Assembly: GCA_031254635.1 (NCBI GenBank)
Contig: JAIRUB010000172.1
Coordinates: forward strand, 1 to 8,295
Source of the DNA: Prevotellaceae bacterium
GTDB taxonomy: Bacteria > Bacteroidota > Bacteroidia > Bacteroidales > UBA932
Reading direction: 5' to 3'
DNA: 8,295 nt
The notes under the pieces were generated by a model, which saw only the letters and a program-made list of their open reading frames with translations, did no database searches and had not been told where the DNA came from. Shown piece after piece: positions 6,012 through 8,295 of the stretch. Numbering within the stretch: the stretch's first letter is position 1; each line of letters starts with the position of its first letter. A program made the translations under genes and the position numbers.

Positions 6012-6560
6012 ATGGAAGAAGAAAAAGAATTGACTGTGGGCACACAGGTAGAGCATGAACGATTTGGTACAGGCTTTGTGTTCCGAACCTCGTTGATGAA
6101 TTATGAAATTATTTTTGAACGCGGAGGCAGAATGAGTTTTCCGAAAAGTACTGCAATGGTGGAGATGGAAGTAGTGTCGGAGGTGGTTGCAGACGAAAAT
6201 CCCAAGCAATTGTCGTTAGTAGAGGTAGAACAAGCTTTGAGCTACATCTTGGAAAAATATAACGGCATTGAACAGGAGGTGGAATTAGGCGAACGGTGGC
6301 AAGGAGGAACAATGATTCTGAAGCCTGCCAATGATTCCTTGCCGAAGGAAATTCCTTTGGAAGCTTTCTTTCATAAAATAGTGATGGTACGCGACAGGCT
6401 GCGGGTATTGGAGCAAAATATCAACAGCCATAAAAAACTCACAGATGAAGATAAGGTAAATCTTCAGCAATATATTTCCCGAATTTACGGAAGCCTAACC
6501 ACCTTTAATGTGTTGTTCAAAGACAAGAAAAGCTATTTCGTCGGCGCGGGCGGGGAGTGA
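6012..6560 (+). CDS. Conserved hypothetical protein with Tudor/SH3-like N-terminus
   Basis: I do not recognise a named function for this 182-residue protein. Residues 9-40 (VGTQVEHERFGTGFV, then YEIIFERGG) have the pattern of the small beta-barrel domains (Tudor/KOW/SH3-like) found at the ends of UvrD-type helicases and in other nucleic-acid-associated proteins. A charged linker (about 52-66) leads to a mixed region with WQGGTMIL and IPLEAFFHKIVMVRDRLRVLEQ, then a helical C-terminal half (about 117-170) ending in ISRIYGSLTTFNVLF. There is no signal peptide or membrane segment, so it is probably cytoplasmic. It lies 60 bp after lptB on the same strand with no promoter match between them and may belong to the same transcript; a link to LPS export is only positional. 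The sequence looks like a real, conserved Bacteroidota protein rather than a chance frame. Confidence 0.85.
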   Translation: MEEEKELTVGTQVEHERFGTGFVFRTSLMNYEIIFERGGRMSFPKSTAMVEMEVVSEVVADENPKQLSLVEVEQALSYILEKYNGIEQEVELGERWQGGTMILKPANDSLPKEIPLEAFFHKIVMVRDRLRVLEQNINSHKKLTDEDKVNLQQYISRIYGSLTTFNVLFKDKKSYFVGAGGE

Positions 6561-6602
6561 AAAAGGTGAAGGATGCAGAATACGATATTAGCCGTAAACC
6601 TG

Positions 6603-6667
6603 TTAACTTGTAAATCGTAAACTAAACATTGTACATCTCATATCGCAAATCCTGATACTTGATACCT
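6603..6667. repeat. Degenerate short-repeat remnant between convergent genes
   Basis: The 132-bp gap between the convergent genes ending at 6560 and 6693 holds a third TTAACTTGTAA (6603-6613), loose ATCGTAAA/ATCGCAAA copies, and two heptamers GATACTT and GATACCT (6654-6667). No convincing bidirectional terminator hairpin is visible here. Confidence 0.5.
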
Positions 6668-6692
6668 AAATCGCTTAACAACAAATAAGCAA

Positions 6693-6962
6693 CTACTTCG
6701 TCAACTCGCTAATCTTCTTGAACGAAGCATCAACGCCGGTGAGTAAGTCTGTGAAAATAGATTTATAATGAACCTTAGCCTTGCCTTCGGGGTGATTTGT
6801 ACGCTCTATCAGATTGTTACGTAAGTCTATCGCTTCGTTGATAATGGCCAATGCTTCTGCTTGCTTTTTCTCAGGATAAAGATACATAAAGGTACAGCAG
6901 TCGGATACTACTTCGCTGACTAAATAATCAATGTCTTTCTTAATGTGTCGGATACTTGCCAT
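6693..6962 (-). CDS. Small all-helical conserved hypothetical protein
   Basis: The 89-residue product starts MASIRHIKKDIDYLVSEVV and is predicted by eye to be entirely helical, with regular hydrophobic spacing. Conserved-looking features are DIDYLVSEVVSDC (11-22), EAIDLRNNLIERTNHPEG and a Lys-rich KAKVHYKSIF segment. There is no signal peptide, membrane helix or known catalytic motif. I recall similar 80-100-residue hypothetical proteins in Bacteroidales but no assigned function. It has its own exact -7 promoter match 27 bp upstream of the ATG and is divergent from the YhcH-family gene; it is convergent with the gene at 6012. Confidence 0.8.
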   Translation of the reverse strand: MASIRHIKKDIDYLVSEVVSDCCTFMYLYPEKKQAEALAIINEAIDLRNNLIERTNHPEGKAKVHYKSIFTDLLTGVDASFKKISELTK

Positions 6963-6988
6963 AATACGGTATTTTTAAAAATAAAGTA

Positions 6989-6996
6989 CAAAGATA
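6989..6996 (-). promoter_or_regulatory. -7 promoter element candidate for the 89-aa gene
   Basis: TATCTTTG on the - strand matches TAnnTTTG exactly and lies 27 bp upstream of the ATG at 6962, giving a leader of about 20 bases. No clear -33 box was found. Confidence 0.5.
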
Positions 6997-7016
6997 AGAG
7001 TTTATTTAGAAATTCA

Positions 7017-7024
7017 TAACTTTG
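7017..7024 (+). promoter_or_regulatory. -7 promoter element candidate for the YhcH-family gene
   Basis: TAACTTTG matches TAnnTTTG exactly and lies 27 bp before the ATG at 7052. The -33 box is not evident. With the - strand element at 6989-6996 it forms a compact divergent promoter region. Confidence 0.55.
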
Positions 7025-7051
7025 TAGGGTAAATAATAAACAGCAAAAATT

Positions 7052-7501
7052 ATGATTATTGATTCATTTCTCGGTTTAGAGCGCTATTTTTCAATGCATC
7101 CGAAATTTGAAAAAGCTTTTCAATTCTTACGTCAGCAACCTTTGGAAAGTTTAGCGGAGGGGCGCTATGAAATTGAAGGTGACGAGGTTTATGCAATGAT
7201 TACCGATAAACCCGGTAAAAATGTGGAAGACGCAAAGTTGGAAGTACATGACTCTTATATAGATATCCAGATATTGCTGCGAGGCCAAGAGTCTATGGGC
7301 TACCTCGACCGCCGTTTCTGCAAGGAGGTGCATACCCCCTACGATGCAGCGAAAGATATTGCATCCTATAAAGATGCCCCCGAAGTGTTTTTTACGCTTG
7401 AACCGGGCAATATGGTGATTTTTTTCCCTTATGACGCACATGCTCCGATGATTGGGACATCATCTATCCGCAAAATCGTAATAAAAATTCGTGTTAATTA
7501 G
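7052..7501 (+). CDS. YhcH/YjgK/YiaL family protein (DUF386, cupin-like)
   Basis: The product has 149 residues, the usual length for this family of single-domain double-stranded beta-helix proteins, which includes YhcH of the E. coli sialic-acid operon and the EbgC beta-galactosidase subunit. Family hallmarks are KLEVHDSYIDIQILLRGQE (63-80), with E64, H66 and D71 as probable metal or ligand contacts, and FFPYDAHAPMI (124-134), with H130. Family members are thought to act on or sense sugars or sugar acids, but no sugar genes are nearby, so the substrate is unknown. Its own promoter candidate lies just upstream. The stop TAG sits inside an ATT(C/A)GTG repeat, and the radical SAM gene begins 8 bases later, so the two are probably co-transcribed. 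Confidence 0.93.
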   Translation: MIIDSFLGLERYFSMHPKFEKAFQFLRQQPLESLAEGRYEIEGDEVYAMITDKPGKNVEDAKLEVHDSYIDIQILLRGQESMGYLDRRFCKEVHTPYDAAKDIASYKDAPEVFFTLEPGNMVIFFPYDAHAPMIGTSSIRKIVIKIRVN

Positions 7502-7512
7502 TGTAATTCGTG
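7487..7512. repeat. ATT(C/A)GTG repeat spanning a gene junction
   Basis: Three copies of the heptamer ATT(C/A)GTG lie at 7487-7493, 7497-7503 and 7506-7512. They encode the last residues and stop (7499-7501) of the YhcH-family gene and supply the GTG (7510-7512) used as the start of the next gene. Confidence 0.65.
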
Positions 7513-8295
7513 GACTTGTACCGTTTCAATGCCTATATCAACTATTTCAAGCAATTGTTTGGCGAACGATTGCAGAAAGTAGTGGTAAATGCAGGCTTTA
7601 CTTGCCCCAACAGGGATGGAACTAAAGGGTACGGTGGCTGTACTTATTGTGATAATGAATCTTTTACACCATCGTATTGTCAAGTAGGAAAGACGATTAC
7701 CCAACAGATAGAGGAGGGGCTTCTTTTTCATGCCGTTCGTTATCGCAGGGTACAACATTTCTTGGTTTATTTTCAGCCCTTTTCAAATACTTATGCTCCC
7801 TTATCCGTGCTTAAAACGATTTATGAGGAGGCTTTGGCGCATCCTTTGGTTAAGGGTATTGTTGTGGGAACGCGCCCTGACTGCATAGATGAGGATAAGC
7901 TCAATTATTTTTGTGAATTAGCTAAGAATTATTTTGTGCAGATAGAATATGGCATTGAGTCATGCTACGAGCATACCTTGCAACGAATTAACAGGGGGCA
8001 TAGCTTTGTTGAGGCGGAATGGGCTATCAGGGCCACTGCTGTCCGGAATATTCCTGTTTCTGCCCATTTTATTTTCGGCCTTCCGGGCGAAACGCGTGAT
8101 GATATGCTGCATTTGGCTGATGTAATATCTACTCTGCCGCTTACTTCTGTAAAATTTCATCAACTACAACTCATTAAAGGAACCGCTATGGAGGCTGAGT
8201 TTGCTCGCTGCCCCAACGACTTTCTAACATTCAGCCTTGACGAATATCTTGACTTTTTTGTTGATTTTTTAGAACGCCTATGTTCCGATATCTAT
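7510..8295 (+). CDS. TIGR01212-type radical SAM protein, N-terminal part (runs off the window)
   Basis: The frame is open from GTG at 7510 to the last base, 262 codons; the C-terminus is missing (I recall about 300 residues for the family). The start MDLYRFNAYINYFKQLFGERLQKVVVNAGFTCPN fits families like YtqA/YhcC that open a few residues before the iron-sulphur site; an in-frame TAA at 7504 excludes an earlier start and TTG at 7516 is the only near alternative. The three cysteines of the [4Fe-4S] site are in TCPNRDG and GGCTYCDN with spacing C-x11-C-x2-C rather than the common C-x3-C-x2-C; this wide spacing is a trait of the TIGR01212 group. VYFQPFSNTYAP, VGTRPDCI, EYGIES and HFIFGLPGETRDDM are further typical blocks of the radical SAM barrel. 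It would cleave S-adenosylmethionine to start radical chemistry; members have been linked to tRNA modification, but the substrate here is not established. Confidence 0.9.
   Translation, partial: MDLYRFNAYINYFKQLFGERLQKVVVNAGFTCPNRDGTKGYGGCTYCDNESFTPSYCQVGKTITQQIEEGLLFHAVRYRRVQHFLVYFQPFSNTYAPLSVLKTIYEEALAHPLVKGIVVGTRPDCIDEDKLNYFCELAKNYFVQIEYGIESCYEHTLQRINRGHSFVEAEWAIRATAVRNIPVSAHFIFGLPGETRDDMLHLADVISTLPLTSVKFHQLQLIKGTAMEAEFARCPNDFLTFSLDEYLDFFVDFLERLCSDIY

Noticed and set aside
7151..7441. 96-codon - strand frame opposite the YhcH-family gene
   Set aside because: It is a mirror of a clearly conserved coding sequence and has no recognisable features.

Overview
The window looks like chromosomal DNA from a member of the Bacteroidota, most likely Bacteroidales. 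The evidence is a set of RecQ, KpsF and LptB proteins with the Bacteroidota flavour, an RHS protein of the form YHLKDHLGSPRV...YDYGAR, a general lack of Shine-Dalgarno sequences, and several close matches to the phylum's -7 promoter element TAnnTTTG just upstream of genes. No RNA gene, CRISPR array, transposase or integrase is visible. Assignment below genus level is not possible from this sequence alone.

Region 1 (1-1401, + strand) is the 3' end of an RHS-repeat polymorphic toxin gene. Its core ends at a DPTGM motif (from 349), followed by a variable C-terminal 'tip' of about 200 residues. A very AT-rich 141-codon gene starts directly after the toxin stop codon and is the presumed cognate immunity gene. 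Region 2 (about 1356-1822) holds a GC-rich spacer with no clear coding content, and an ArsR-like regulator gene on the - strand that looks damaged at its 3' end. The immunity gene and the arsR gene both run into this spacer from opposite sides, which suggests a recombination scar at the edge of the RHS module. A palindromic operator candidate overlaps the arsR promoter.

Region 3 (1884-6560) is housekeeping. recQ (- strand) is divergent from a + strand series: D-arabinose 5-phosphate isomerase (kpsF/kdsD), lptB, and a conserved hypothetical protein with a Tudor/SH3-like N-terminus. The isomerase begins Kdo synthesis and LptB powers LPS export, so these two neighbours serve the start and end of lipopolysaccharide production. 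Region 4 (6693-8295) holds a small all-helical conserved hypothetical protein (- strand), a divergent YhcH/YjgK/YiaL-family cupin gene, and the first 262 codons of a TIGR01212-type radical SAM gene cut by the window edge.

The most unusual non-coding feature is a family of heptamer-based tandem repeats at gene junctions (after kpsF, after lptB, and before the 89-aa gene). The first two start on or directly after the stop codon, and a related array of ATT(C/A)GTG units spans the yhcH stop and the radical SAM start. The best candidate for a little-described system is the toxin tip plus immunity pair at the left end.
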